Virus record (IMG/VR): IMGVR_UViG_3300030110_003801
Coordinates: 64,734 to 128,733 of that record
Length of the DNA stretch: 64,000 nucleotides
Reading direction: 5' to 3' (one strand)
Source: a virus
The position numbers and the translations under genes are program-made. Positions 9,158 through 15,699 of this stretch are shown in pieces (positions within the stretch are counted from its first letter, which is position 1; every line of letters begins with the position of its first letter). Below the pieces are notes generated by a model, which was not told the origin of the DNA, made no database searches, and saw only the letters and a program-made list of their open reading frames with translations.

Positions 9158-9683
9158 CTTTCATTTTTTTAGTTTCCATATACAGCTCTAAGGCTGTTTT
9201 TGGCGTTCCTTCTTCGTCTGATTCAAACTTCTCTCTGTATCCGACTATTTCCTCTAACTCTTTTATTCTCTTTGCGTGAGACGGCATTTTATCGAAAACC
9301 TTTATCGCCCTATCCTCTTCTCTGTCTGTCTTGTTCTTTTTCTTTAACTGCTCCCTCCACTCATCCATTTGTGCCTTCATAGCAATAAGGGACTCCATAT
9401 CCTCATCATACTGAATCTCTACATACTTAGATATCCCTTTTTTAAGGACATTTTTGTGCCTGCTAAAGAAAGTGCCTATAGTGGATTTGTTTATGTACTC
9501 TAAAGAAATTAGAACTTGCTCCTTCCTTTGTTCAAATGGAAGACGTGAGTAAGGAGAGAAGTAGTCGTACATCAAAACTATGTACTTCATAACCTTGTCG
9601 CTACAACTCTTAAACTCAGGTATAGCGTCAATACTGTCGTTTACCTCTCTTATTTTTTTTCCGTGAACTACTTTGAATATCAT
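9141..9683 (-). CDS. Hypothetical protein before terminase, possibly small terminase subunit
   Basis: A 180-residue helical, charged protein without membrane segments, with a long coiled-coil-like stretch (about 100-165). It overlaps the large terminase gene by 17 bases, so the two are translationally coupled. Small terminase subunits often lie exactly here and have a DNA-binding N-terminus plus an oligomerising helical C-terminus, but I see no clear helix-turn-helix signature. The assignment is positional. Confidence 0.6.
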   Translation of the reverse strand: MIFKVVHGKKIREVNDSIDAIPEFKSCSDKVMKYIVLMYDYFSPYSRLPFEQRKEQVLISLEYINKSTIGTFFSRHKNVLKKGISKYVEIQYDEDMESLIAMKAQMDEWREQLKKKNKTDREEDRAIKVFDKMPSHAKRIKELEEIVGYREKFESDEEGTPKTALELYMETKKMKDELSS

Positions 9684-9976
9684 TTCTTAACCGTATGGAA
9701 CATTTGTTTAGACCAAGACCAAGCAATATCTAGCTTACAGATATTTATGATTGCGTAAACAATAACCATTGGAAGAATAGGTGTTAGCAAAAACCAAAAA
9801 ACCCTTTTAGCTTTCTTTGTTGGAATGCTATCGTAGAAATATTTTAATCTCTTCGGTAGAGATAGAGAAAGGAATTTTCTTTTTTCATCATTTAATTGAT
9901 AAATTTTTTCCTGTCTGATTTGGTCTTCACCCTTGGTAGCCATTCTAGCTAACGCTCTTGCTTGTTTTCTTTCCAT
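9680..9976 (-). CDS. Small membrane protein
   Basis: A 98-residue protein with a charged N-terminal half and one hydrophobic segment near residues 58-80 (VFWFLLTPILPMVIVYAIIN), then a short positively charged tail. It overlaps the next gene by four bases (ATGA type). The function is unknown; it could be an inner-membrane protein of host takeover or DNA injection. Confidence 0.65.
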   Translation of the reverse strand: MERKQARALARMATKGEDQIRQEKIYQLNDEKRKFLSLSLPKRLKYFYDSIPTKKAKRVFWFLLTPILPMVIVYAIINICKLDIAWSWSKQMFHTVKK

Positions 9977-10003
9977 TTGTTTCTTGTTTTATAGTCCTTA
10001 GAC

Positions 10004-10261
10004 TTACTTCATTGACTTTTTGCCTCTACACTTCCACTTTTTTCTTGATAGAGCGTTAGCGCAAGGCGGTTTTTTACACTTCTTAATCTTAGCAGACCTA
10101 GCACAGTAAGCATCACCTTTCGCAGTTCCGGGACGAATTCTATCTCCACCGCTTTTAGCTTTACCTGCTTGACCATAAGAAACTTTTCTTGTTCTTCCTG
10201 ATTTAGTCTTAACTACTTTTACAAATCTCTTACCTTTTGCAGGTTTTTTCTTGGTAGCCAT
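10004..10261 (-). CDS. Small basic cysteine-containing protein
   Basis: An 85-residue very basic protein (pI clearly above 10 by composition) with a conserved-looking core GGDRIRPGTAKGDAYCARS and a C-terminal KKPPCANALSRKKWKCRGKK. Four cysteines could bind zinc or form disulfides. I have an impression of similar small proteins next to phage packaging genes, but cannot name a family with certainty. It is one of five very basic proteins in the head operon. Confidence 0.65.
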   Translation of the reverse strand: MATKKKPAKGKRFVKVVKTKSGRTRKVSYGQAGKAKSGGDRIRPGTAKGDAYCARSAKIKKCKKPPCANALSRKKWKCRGKKSMK

Positions 10262-10264
10262 AAG

Positions 10265-10582
10265 TTATTTTTTAGTTGTACGTTTTCGTTTTCTTACAGT
10301 GCTATTCTTTCCATTCCTAGCCCTGTTCTTACTTGCTTTTTCCATACCTCTAAATCCCTTACCACCTGACTTATGGGAGGCGTCTAATCCGTCTTTATTT
10401 CCATAAGTACCATTTTTCCTGTTAAAGGCATTCGCTTCAACTCGTTTCTTAACTGCCGACCTTTTCTTGTTGTACCTCTTATCGTACTCGGCTTTCTTTT
10501 TTCTAGCTTCAGGATTAGCAGCGTAATATCTTGCACTCTTCGACTGCCCCGTTCTCTTACCTGCTAATGTATTCCTTGCCAT
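10265..10582 (-). CDS. Small basic lysine/asparagine-rich protein
   Basis: A 105-residue very basic protein rich in Lys, Arg, Asn and Gly, with YYAANPEARKKKAEYDKRYN near the N-terminus, a motif style seen in small nucleic-acid-binding and HNH-associated proteins. It ends in RKRKRTTKK. It lies three bases before the preceding basic gene. A structural or DNA-binding role is inferred from charge and position. Confidence 0.65.
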   Translation of the reverse strand: MARNTLAGKRTGQSKSARYYAANPEARKKKAEYDKRYNKKRSAVKKRVEANAFNRKNGTYGNKDGLDASHKSGGKGFRGMEKASKNRARNGKNSTVRKRKRTTKK

Positions 10583-10588
10583 AATGAT

Positions 10589-10813
10589 TTATTTTACGCC
10601 ACAAGATAAGGATTTATCCTTTTCCTTGGTAAGATATACCGTAGGCATATCGTAAACTCTTTCGGCTTTTCTAACTTTATAGCCTTTATCAAAGTGAGTA
10701 TCTAGGAAAAAAACAAAATCTTCTATCTTACGAAAAACAATCCTCATAGTCATATCCCGACCATCGGGGTGTACTACGTTGATTATTCTTCTTTTATATT
10801 TGCTCTTAGACAT
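10589..10813 (-). CDS. Small hypothetical protein
   Basis: A 74-residue protein starting MSKSKYKRRIINV. A longer frame from a TTG at 10834 is possible, but that TTG lies inside a TTGTATATT promoter-like element (10826-10834), so the ATG at 10813 is preferred. The fold looks alpha/beta (alternating short strands and helices); no known family is recognised. Confidence 0.6.
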   Translation of the reverse strand: MSKSKYKRRIINVVHPDGRDMTMRIVFRKIEDFVFFLDTHFDKGYKVRKAERVYDMPTVYLTKEKDKSLSCGVK

Positions 10814-10847
10814 ATCAATTAACTTAATATACAAAAATTGTTATTTA

Positions 10848-11090
10848 CTAATCCACAATTTCTTGGTTAAAATCACGTAACTTTTCTAAGTCATCTTCAG
10901 CAACATCTTCTTGTTTAGGAATATCTACCCAACCAATAGCATTTTCTTCTTTACTAAAAAGCAACGCTTTTTTTTTGCTCACGTCTATAAGGGTTATAAC
11001 GACCCCAACGTTAATAAGGTTCACTATATCCGACAGTTTTACCTCGTCTGTCCACCTGACAGCTCCCGAAACATAATTAATTATATACAT
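10848..11090 (-). CDS. Small hypothetical protein
   Basis: An 80-residue acidic protein with a beta-rich N-terminal half (IINYVSGAVRWTDEVKL, VGVVITLIDVSKKKALLF) and an acidic helical tail (EDVAEDDLEKLRDFNQEI). It starts two bases after the stop of the co-chaperonin gene, so the two are co-translated. No function is recognised. Confidence 0.6.
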   Translation of the reverse strand: MYIINYVSGAVRWTDEVKLSDIVNLINVGVVITLIDVSKKKALLFSKEENAIGWVDIPKQEDVAEDDLEKLRDFNQEIVD

Positions 11091-11092
11091 CT

Positions 11093-11524
11093 TTACTTGT
11101 TTAATGGTCCTAATGTTGTTGAATTGACTTCTACCTTAGCCTCTGTAGCAACAAAATCTTCAGGCTTGGCTCCATCTCTATAAACACCGAGAATCCAATT
11201 TTGGAAAATCTGTGCATACTCTTTCGTGTTCCCCTTATCATCTTTCATAATCAAAGGGTATCCTGTTTGCTGACCCAAGATTACAAAATCCCCGGGACGC
11301 ACATTCACACACTCAGGACCGACTTTTAACACCTCATACGCTAAATCGTCCTCTGTGATAGACCTAGCTCCTTTTTTAGCCTCTTCAGGAATCAATATAC
11401 CCGAATCAGTAACGTCCTTAACTTCGTGCATCTTAACTACAATCCCGTCGTGAAGAGGGTGGTAGCTGTCTAGTGTTTGGTTATAGCCATTGTGCTTAAT
11501 ACCAACTAATGAATACTTACTCAT
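11093..11524 (-). CDS. GroES-like co-chaperonin
   Basis: A 143-residue protein with the signature of the Cpn10 beta-barrel: PLHDGIVVKMHEV (residues 22-34), a glycine-containing mobile-loop region with TDSGILIPEEA (37-48), then DLAYEVLKVGPECVNVRPGDFVIL (about 58-82). Host GroES is about 95 residues; this one has an N-terminal extension of about 20 and a C-terminal extension of about 40. Phage co-chaperonins such as T4 gp31 replace GroES so that GroEL can fold the major capsid protein. Its place at the upstream end of the head operon fits this role. The specific partner is inference. Confidence 0.8.
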   Translation of the reverse strand: MSKYSLVGIKHNGYNQTLDSYHPLHDGIVVKMHEVKDVTDSGILIPEEAKKGARSITEDDLAYEVLKVGPECVNVRPGDFVILGQQTGYPLIMKDDKGNTKEYAQIFQNWILGVYRDGAKPEDFVATEAKVEVNSTTLGPLNK

Positions 11525-11548
11525 ATCTATTTATTTAAAATTTACTTA

Positions 11549-11704
11549 CTAAAACGGAAGGTCCTCTAACAACATTTTAACATCGTGCGCTAAATCCCTC
11601 TCGTAACTCGTTGCATCTCCAACCTCTACCAAATCATCAAACCCAACTGTTGGCGGTTCAACTTTATCGGCATTTGGTCTGTATATAACTATCAAATTCT
11701 CCAT
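11549..11704 (-). CDS. Small acidic protein with SSB-type C-terminal tip
   Basis: A 51-residue frame (MENLIVIYRPNADK to the end) that starts at 11704 and stops at 11549. It is acidic in its second half and ends in LLEDLPF, which resembles the C-terminal tip of single-strand-binding proteins that docks partner proteins. It is in line with its neighbours on the same strand and preceded by a hairpin at 11714-11729. No further function can be read. Confidence 0.55.
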   Translation of the reverse strand: MENLIVIYRPNADKVEPPTVGFDDLVEVGDATSYERDLAHDVKMLLEDLPF

Positions 11705-11713
11705 ATCTTAACT

Positions 11714-11729
11714 AGATGCGGCAGCATCT
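11714..11729 (-). promoter_or_regulatory. Hairpin just upstream of a start codon
   Basis: A perfect six-base stem AGATGC/GCATCT closes a four-base loop ten bases before the ATG of the 51-residue gene. On the minus strand it is not followed by a T run, so it is more likely a translation or mRNA-stability element than a terminator. Confidence 0.4.
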
Positions 11730-11741
11730 CGACGCAAATTT

Positions 11742-11996
11742 TTAACCCCTCTTAAGGTACAAATTATCCAATCCATCACCCTTATCAGGGTCTATCCAAT
11801 AAACACGGTCGTTCTTCTTAGTGTCCATGAACAGCTTTGCTACCAAATTCTTAACTCTGTGCATCTTGCCCGACAAATTTACAAAACGGCTATCTGTAGT
11901 AAGGACTTTTCCATGCTTATTCCTTATCCTACCCAAAGAAGACACCCAATACGTACCATAGGGTATCCACACCTCAACCTTCGTTATATCTATCAT
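11742..11996 (-). CDS. NUMOD4-like protein, reduced HNH homing-endonuclease relative
   Basis: An 84-residue protein. Residues 7-30 (VEVWIPYGTYWVSSLGRIRN) match the NUMOD4 pattern, a short DNA-binding repeat found before HNH nuclease domains (typically W.PI.GY..Y.VSNLGRVRS). The following HRVKNLVAKLF, WIDPDKGDGLDNLYL part resembles an HNH core, but the usual N-H-x-D is changed to W-I-D-P, so the nuclease is probably inactive and the protein may only bind DNA. It is the first gene of the leftward operon. Confidence 0.6.
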   Translation of the reverse strand: MIDITKVEVWIPYGTYWVSSLGRIRNKHGKVLTTDSRFVNLSGKMHRVKNLVAKLFMDTKKNDRVYWIDPDKGDGLDNLYLKRG

Positions 11997-12449
11997 TTCG
12001 GCAAAATTTAGAAAACTATAACTGTAAATAAGAGACCCTTATAGCATTTCTATTTACACTAAGTTAAAAATTATTCACACTAAACCCAAAATATAGCGGT
12101 TTTTTCTCAATATCCACCCCAAACACCCCATAAGTACCCCTCTTTTTGAAGCGCCACCCCTTTCGCATACAGGGCATTTCTAAGACATCTTTATCTCAAA
12201 CATGTACTACGACAACCAAATCGACTAGAAGTAAGCAGGGCAGGGTTTTAGAATAAATCTCACGAGGGGGGTAATAATATTTATTATTTGCATTGGCGCG
12301 CGAATCGAAAGGCGGTGGGGTGTTTTTCAGCTCAAAATTGGGTCCCATTAAAAAAATGTTTCCTCAATACCCTAATGTTTACAATACTTTGCGGAGTATA
12401 ACAATACAAAACGTTTCCATAATAGTGATAGTAATATAGTACTCAATAA

Positions 12450-12489
12450 CCGTATTTCTATTTAACATAATAAGTATTATAAGAAACGG
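12450..12489. repeat. Nested inverted repeat
   Basis: CCGTATTTCT (12450-12459) faces AGAAACGG (12482-12489), and inside lies a perfect dyad ATAATA-AG-TATTAT (12467-12480). A run of five T follows at 12491. It could be an operator or a rightward terminator. Confidence 0.45.
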
Positions 12490-12713
12490 CTTTTTAACAT
12501 AACCCTTTGAAAACTAGGCAATTAATCAAAATTGTTTATCAATTAAGCCGAAAACCTAAACAAATTGACCGTTTTTTTTAATCTGTTTTTATTTCGCTTC
12601 AGTTAGGTTATCATTTTTTAACCCTTTATTTGTTGCCCACCAAAAACGGAAATTTCAAAACGTGTTGTTTCTTGCTTCTTATTCTCTTAATAGGTTAATA
12701 GTGTTTTATTGTG

Positions 12714-12793
12714 TGAAACGGTAACGGAAACGGAAACGAAAAACAGGAGCTAAAACAAGAGCTAAAACAGGAGCTAAAAACAGGAGCTAAAAA
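12714..12793. repeat. Tandem iteron-like repeats
   Basis: Two repeat types are joined. First GAAACGGTAACGG and CGGAAACGGAAACG (six-base period, 12714-12738). Then four copies of (A)ACAGGAGCTAAA, spacing 12 to 14 bases, at 12743-12793 (second copy has AAGAG for AGGAG). Short direct repeats of this type next to AT-rich DNA are typical of initiator-binding iterons. Confidence 0.6.
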
Positions 12794-13022
12794 GCCCATA
12801 AATAAAAAAAATGATATATAAAAGAAAAACGTAAAAAAAAATATCAATTTTGCGCCTAATCGATTAACTAAGTTTTTTAATACTAGGATAAGCAAGAGTT
12901 AAAAAAAGTGCGTTAAAATGGCTTAAAATGAGTTTTAGATATTTTTACAAATTTTGTCATGTTAATTTTTTTTATTATACGCATGCGGGCGTTTCTATAT
13001 TAAAAAAAGGTATTTTGCTCTT

Positions 13023-13235
13023 AACTACTTGATAATCAATAACTTGCAAATAACCAATAAAGCTAACTAATTGATTTATAGTAAGTTAGCATTTCACCAC
13101 TATCATCAAAAAAAACGTTTCCCCTTGTAACTACTTGAAAAACAGACAGTTAACCAACTAAAAAATTTAACCAAAAAAAAAGTGAAAAAAAATTAAAAAA
13201 AATTTTACTTGTAACTAATTGAAAAACAAGTAGTT
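13023..13235. repeat. Three related dyad repeats (AACTACTTG)
   Basis: Copies of AACTACTTG occur at 13023-13031 and 13129-13137, and AACTAATTG at 13213-13221. The last faces CAAGTAGTT (13227-13235) across a five-A spacer, a nine-base dyad with one mismatch; the second has a weaker partner ending CAGACAGTT. The spacing and symmetry suggest binding sites for a dimeric phage regulator upstream of the early promoter. Confidence 0.5.
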
Positions 13236-13278
13236 ATAAATAAGAAGTAAAAAAAAATGATGGAAACGAAAAAAAAGT

Positions 13279-13310
13279 TTTGTTTTATCGAAAGTAATGA
13301 CGTAGATTTG
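13279..13310 (+). promoter_or_regulatory. Bacteroidota-type early promoter
   Basis: TTTG at 13279-13282 and TAGATTTG at 13303-13310 match the Bacteroidota sigma consensus (TTTG, 19-21 bases, TAnnTTTG) with a 20-base spacer. Transcription should start near 13316-13320, exactly at the beginning of the structured segment, and run rightward into the early genes. Confidence 0.7.
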
Positions 13311-13317
13311 TAGAAGA

Positions 13318-13830
13318 CAAAAACATATAACCCCAATGAAACCGACCTACAGGTCGGGAAGGTAAAATATATACATATACGAGATAACGAGAAGCTGTGC
13401 TTCTTCAGGACTGCTGTGAGTAAGCCCGAAATTCGAACCCCATACGGGGGTTATCGGACGGTAGGATATACTGCTCACGGAATGAAACTTCGATGCTACG
13501 ATTAATTTTGTAGGGGGGAAACCCGTATTCGATTCCGTAATCTTTAGGCGTGGAAGCTAGAGGACAACCCTTGGCAACACGTAACCGAAACAAGCGAAGC
13601 GTTGTAATGGACAGGATACGTGTATCCAAACCAACACGACGGTACGTGGGCTGTAACAAGTGTGCCTGTATGGGACAGGGCAATTTACGGCGTATAAATG
13701 AGGCGACACACAAGGACTTTTAATGAGCTTTGGAGGAGGCTGTGGGACACTTGTGTCCTGTTAAAAAAGTGGTAACTCTTTACGTAGGTGAATACGTTTT
13801 GAGAGACGGTTCGATTCCGTCGGTCTCACT
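13318..13830 (+). ncRNA. Candidate large structured RNA with T-arm-like 3' hairpin
   Basis: About 510 bases directly after a good promoter hold a chain of hairpins: CCGACC/GGTCGG (13342-13357), AGAAGC/GCTTCT (13390-13404), a branched unit closed by GTGAG/CTCAC (13416-13420 with 13474-13478) around CCGA/TCGG and AACCCC/GGGGTT, a bulged stem at 13590-13605, GGATA/TATCC (13614-13627), CACG/CGTG (13635-13648), CCTGT/ACAGG (13665-13679), GGACAC/GTGTCC (13745-13758), and a final TGAGA-GACGG stem with TTCGATT loop (13800-13828) that looks like a tRNA T-arm plus acceptor half. Base composition is clearly richer in G+C than the flanks. No credible protein is encoded. I could not complete a full tRNA, a tmRNA or a group I intron core from it. 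It may be a large ornate phage RNA of the GOLLD/ROOL kind or a new class. Confidence 0.6.
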
Positions 13831-13852
13831 AAACCATTAAATTTTATCAATT

Positions 13853-14311
13853 ATGAAGATTTCAGTAGAAATTTCGCAAGATGCTACGGTACGTAGTATG
13901 GAATTTGATATTCCAAAAACTGAGCTTAAGGCTCAAATCAATGCAGTATCTGACAGTTTAGCGTCGTACATTCACAAGCGTGTGAAAAGTGCGAAGTCGC
14001 AAAACAAACATTATTTGAAGGCTAACAAGCCATTGAGTATTCGTATTCAAGCAGGTACGAAAGTAGTATTTAATTCTAAAAAGTTGGATTGTTTAGACGC
14101 GCTAGGCTTCGAGTTGAAGTTTAATAGTCTACGCACACCCCAACAAATCCAAAACCTCAGTCGAAAGTTAAAGTTTGCTATGGACGAATTCTGTACGGAC
14201 TTCCGTATTGTAGACTTCGGTGATGACGTACTGGATTCCGTGGAGAGAACTATTGACGCTATGGACGTTCAATGGCTTAAGGAGTATTTAGCACAAAAGG
14301 AAGCAAAGTAG
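13853..14311 (+). CDS. Hypothetical early protein
   Basis: A 152-residue soluble protein, the first coding gene of the rightward unit, 22 bases after the structured RNA. The N-terminal 30 residues look like beta strands (ISVEISQDATVRSMEFDI), the rest is helical with basic residues about 40-75. No family is recognised. As the first early gene it should be strongly expressed and is a candidate host-takeover protein (inference). Confidence 0.75.
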   Translation: MKISVEISQDATVRSMEFDIPKTELKAQINAVSDSLASYIHKRVKSAKSQNKHYLKANKPLSIRIQAGTKVVFNSKKLDCLDALGFELKFNSLRTPQQIQNLSRKLKFAMDEFCTDFRIVDFGDDVLDSVERTIDAMDVQWLKEYLAQKEAK

Positions 14312-14335
14312 GGAGGCGACAAGCCAAAGTTTCAA

Positions 14336-14355
14336 GGGGAGGGCGTATGCTCTCC
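14336..14355 (+). promoter_or_regulatory. Hairpin between first early gene and tRNA
   Basis: GGAGGGC and GCTCTCC (about 14338-14355) form a seven-base stem with one G-U pair and a GTAT loop. It lies between the first early gene and the tRNA and could be a processing or attenuation site; no T run follows. Confidence 0.35.
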
Positions 14356-14362
14356 TCTAAAA

Positions 14363-14434
14363 GCCCCATTCGTCTAATGGTTAGGACGCACGGGTTTCAT
14401 CCGTGAAATAGGAGTTCGAATCTTCTATGGGGTA
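14363..14434 (+). tRNA. tRNA-Glu (UUC)
   Basis: A 72-base cloverleaf: acceptor GCCCCAT (14363-14369) with ATGGGGT (14427-14433, first pair G-U), D-arm GTCTAATGGTTAGGAC, anticodon stem CACGG/CCGTG with loop GTTTCAT giving anticodon TTC, and T-loop TTCGAAT. The CCA end is not encoded. It resembles bacterial tRNA-Glu in its CCCATTCGTCTA start. It would help decode GAA in the many acidic phage proteins. Confidence 0.88.
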
Positions 14435-14449
14435 CTAAATTTATATACT

Positions 14450-14878
14450 ATGCTAACAAGTGATGTCTTCGACTTGAATGAGTCGAGCTTTAAAGGGCGT
14501 ACGGCTATGCAATATTTGTATGGTACGCCAAACGGTAACGTACGAGTGGTATTCTCGGACGGTATCAGAAACGATAGACGTGTGTCGTCGCATTTCAAAA
14601 CTCCTGTCAAGTACCTTAGTCATAAAGGCTTGGGAACGTGCGACACGTTCACTACCATCAAGGGTGGCAAGTCTGCAAAATTCGATAGGCTTGTTATTAA
14701 ATTTGAAAAGGCGCAGTTAAAAGTTCCTAAAGGATACGTTGAATACATACAACGCCCCGAAGTTTACGACTTTGATGTACTAGAGGACTTTGGTATTAAT
14801 CGTAAGGATGTAGGCGAATATTTGGGAGTCGGCAAAGTTCACAAAAAGAAAAAATTAATAATTTGTAAAGCAATTTAA
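14450..14878 (+). CDS. Hypothetical early protein
   Basis: A 142-residue protein that starts 15 bases after the tRNA. It is mixed alpha/beta with a basic middle (RNDRRVSSHFKTPVK) and a basic C-terminus (GKVHKKKKLIICKAI). No known domain is recognised. It belongs to the dense early block and shares its codon use. Confidence 0.7.
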   Translation: MLTSDVFDLNESSFKGRTAMQYLYGTPNGNVRVVFSDGIRNDRRVSSHFKTPVKYLSHKGLGTCDTFTTIKGGKSAKFDRLVIKFEKAQLKVPKGYVEYIQRPEVYDFDVLEDFGINRKDVGEYLGVGKVHKKKKLIICKAI

Positions 14879-14883
14879 TAGAT

Positions 14884-15189
14884 ATGGAGAATTTGTTTAA
14901 AGATGTAGAAAAAATTATAGACAAGTCTTATGAAACGTCCATATTTAGTGTTTGTGGGTTAATAAGACGTTTTTGGCGCACCAATTATAACACAGAAGAC
15001 TTGAAGGTTGCCTATAAATACTTTGATGAAACAGTACAAGATATTGATAAATCAATGTACACTTTAGGAGTAAATAGTTCGGTAACAAACAACAACACCG
15101 TTTACCTACACCTAGTCAATATTAGAGAGTTTTATGTTGAATTGGCTAAGGGTATACGAGAGGAATTAAAAAGAAGGGATAACCTATGA
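14884..15189 (+). CDS. Hypothetical early protein
   Basis: A 101-residue, mostly helical protein with Tyr- and Asp-rich surface positions and no cysteine pattern or membrane segment. Its stop overlaps the next start (ATGA at 15186). No function is recognised. Confidence 0.65.
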   Translation: MENLFKDVEKIIDKSYETSIFSVCGLIRRFWRTNYNTEDLKVAYKYFDETVQDIDKSMYTLGVNSSVTNNNTVYLHLVNIREFYVELAKGIREELKRRDNL

Positions 15190-15314
15190 CTAAATTTAGA
15201 ATAGTAGACAGGCAAGCCAACACGTTAGGTTACGTGATGGCAGAAACAGAATGGCACGCCCGAGCATTAGGATTCGGATTGTGGTCGCAAACATTTAAAG
15301 CAATAAAACAATGA
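15186..15314 (+). CDS. Small hypothetical protein (42 aa)
   Basis: A 42-residue frame coupled by ATGA overlaps both to the gene before and to the gene after, which is the main reason to accept it. It begins MTKFRIVDRQANTLGYVMA and has a Trp-rich centre. It could be a small inhibitor of a host enzyme, but nothing in the sequence shows this. Confidence 0.55.
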   Translation: MTKFRIVDRQANTLGYVMAETEWHARALGFGLWSQTFKAIKQ

Positions 15315-15526
15315 CAAAGTTAGCAATGACGCATTACCTAGATACGCATAACAGACGTATAGTTAAGACAATGAATCAAGAAGGTACGAAATGGTGGATA
15401 CAAATGGATGACGGCTCAGCAGAGCAATGTCCTAAGTTTATGGTTAAACTCTTTGAGTCTAGCCAAAGGATAAAATTGCTCACTAAGATTGGGCATTGGG
15501 AAAGTTTAAGAGGAGTGTTTTTATAA
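15311..15526 (+). CDS. Small hypothetical protein
   Basis: A 71-residue basic protein with a beta-strand-like centre (RRIVKTMNQEGTKWWIQMDDG) and a C-terminal helix. Its ATG overlaps the previous stop. No family is recognised. Confidence 0.6.
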   Translation: MTKLAMTHYLDTHNRRIVKTMNQEGTKWWIQMDDGSAEQCPKFMVKLFESSQRIKLLTKIGHWESLRGVFL

Positions 15527-15541
15527 ATCAAATAAATAGTT

Positions 15542-15697
15542 ATGGCAAAACAAATGACGTTTAACCAAATTAAACAAAGGTTAAACGAGTTAAGAAACGA
15601 ATACGAGGAACTACATAAAAAAGGTGTAGCAATAGTGCGTAGGCGTATGGAATTAGAACAAGAACTTAAAGAAATAGAACAATCAATAGATAAATAG
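15542..15697 (+). CDS. Small coiled-coil protein (51 aa)
   Basis: A 51-residue frame starting MAKQMTFNQIKQRLNEL and made of one long charged helix with leucine/isoleucine spacing (NELRNEYEELHKKG, RMELEQELKEIEQSI), probably a coiled coil that dimerises. It ends two bases before the next start. Function unknown. Confidence 0.55.
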   Translation: MAKQMTFNQIKQRLNELRNEYEELHKKGVAIVRRRMELEQELKEIEQSIDK

Positions 15698-15699
15698 TT

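Larger units (their letters stand above)
11997..13317. other. AT-rich divergent intergenic region, candidate origin/control region
   Basis: About 1.3 kb without a credible gene lies between leftward head genes and rightward early genes. It holds long A/T runs, a tandem GAGCTAAAACA repeat (12743-12793), several copies of GGAAACG or its complement (for example 12412-12418, 12726-12738, 13116-13122, 13262-13268), nested inverted repeats at 12450-12489, and three AACTACTTG-type dyads (13023-13235). A rightward promoter stands at its end. Together these are what a phage origin or master switch looks like. The one open frame here (12695-12895, minus) is low-complexity. Confidence 0.6.

Noticed and set aside
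12743-12793. CRISPR array
   Set aside because: The repeats are short (about 12 bases), have no unique spacers and no cas genes are near.
12695-12895. 66-codon frame on the minus strand in the AT-rich region
   Set aside because: Its sequence is Phe/Ser/Cys low complexity produced by the GAGCTAAAACA and A-run repeats; it is not credible as a protein.
13405-13713. Open frame of 102 codons on the minus strand within the structured segment
   Set aside because: It runs against the direction of the promoter, covers the hairpins symmetrically, and has no neighbours in register; the open frame is more easily explained by the unusual composition of the RNA region.
13742-13829. A tRNA with a long variable arm using GTGGGAC and GTCTCAC as acceptor
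   Set aside because: The acceptor can pair, but one extra G remains after the T-stem, and no anticodon arm with a seven-base loop and U33 can be formed.
13318-13830. tmRNA or group I intron
   Set aside because: No tag reading frame ending in Ala-Ala with a matching 5' acceptor strand, and no recognisable intron core (P3/P7) sequence was found by eye; a covariance-model search is still needed.
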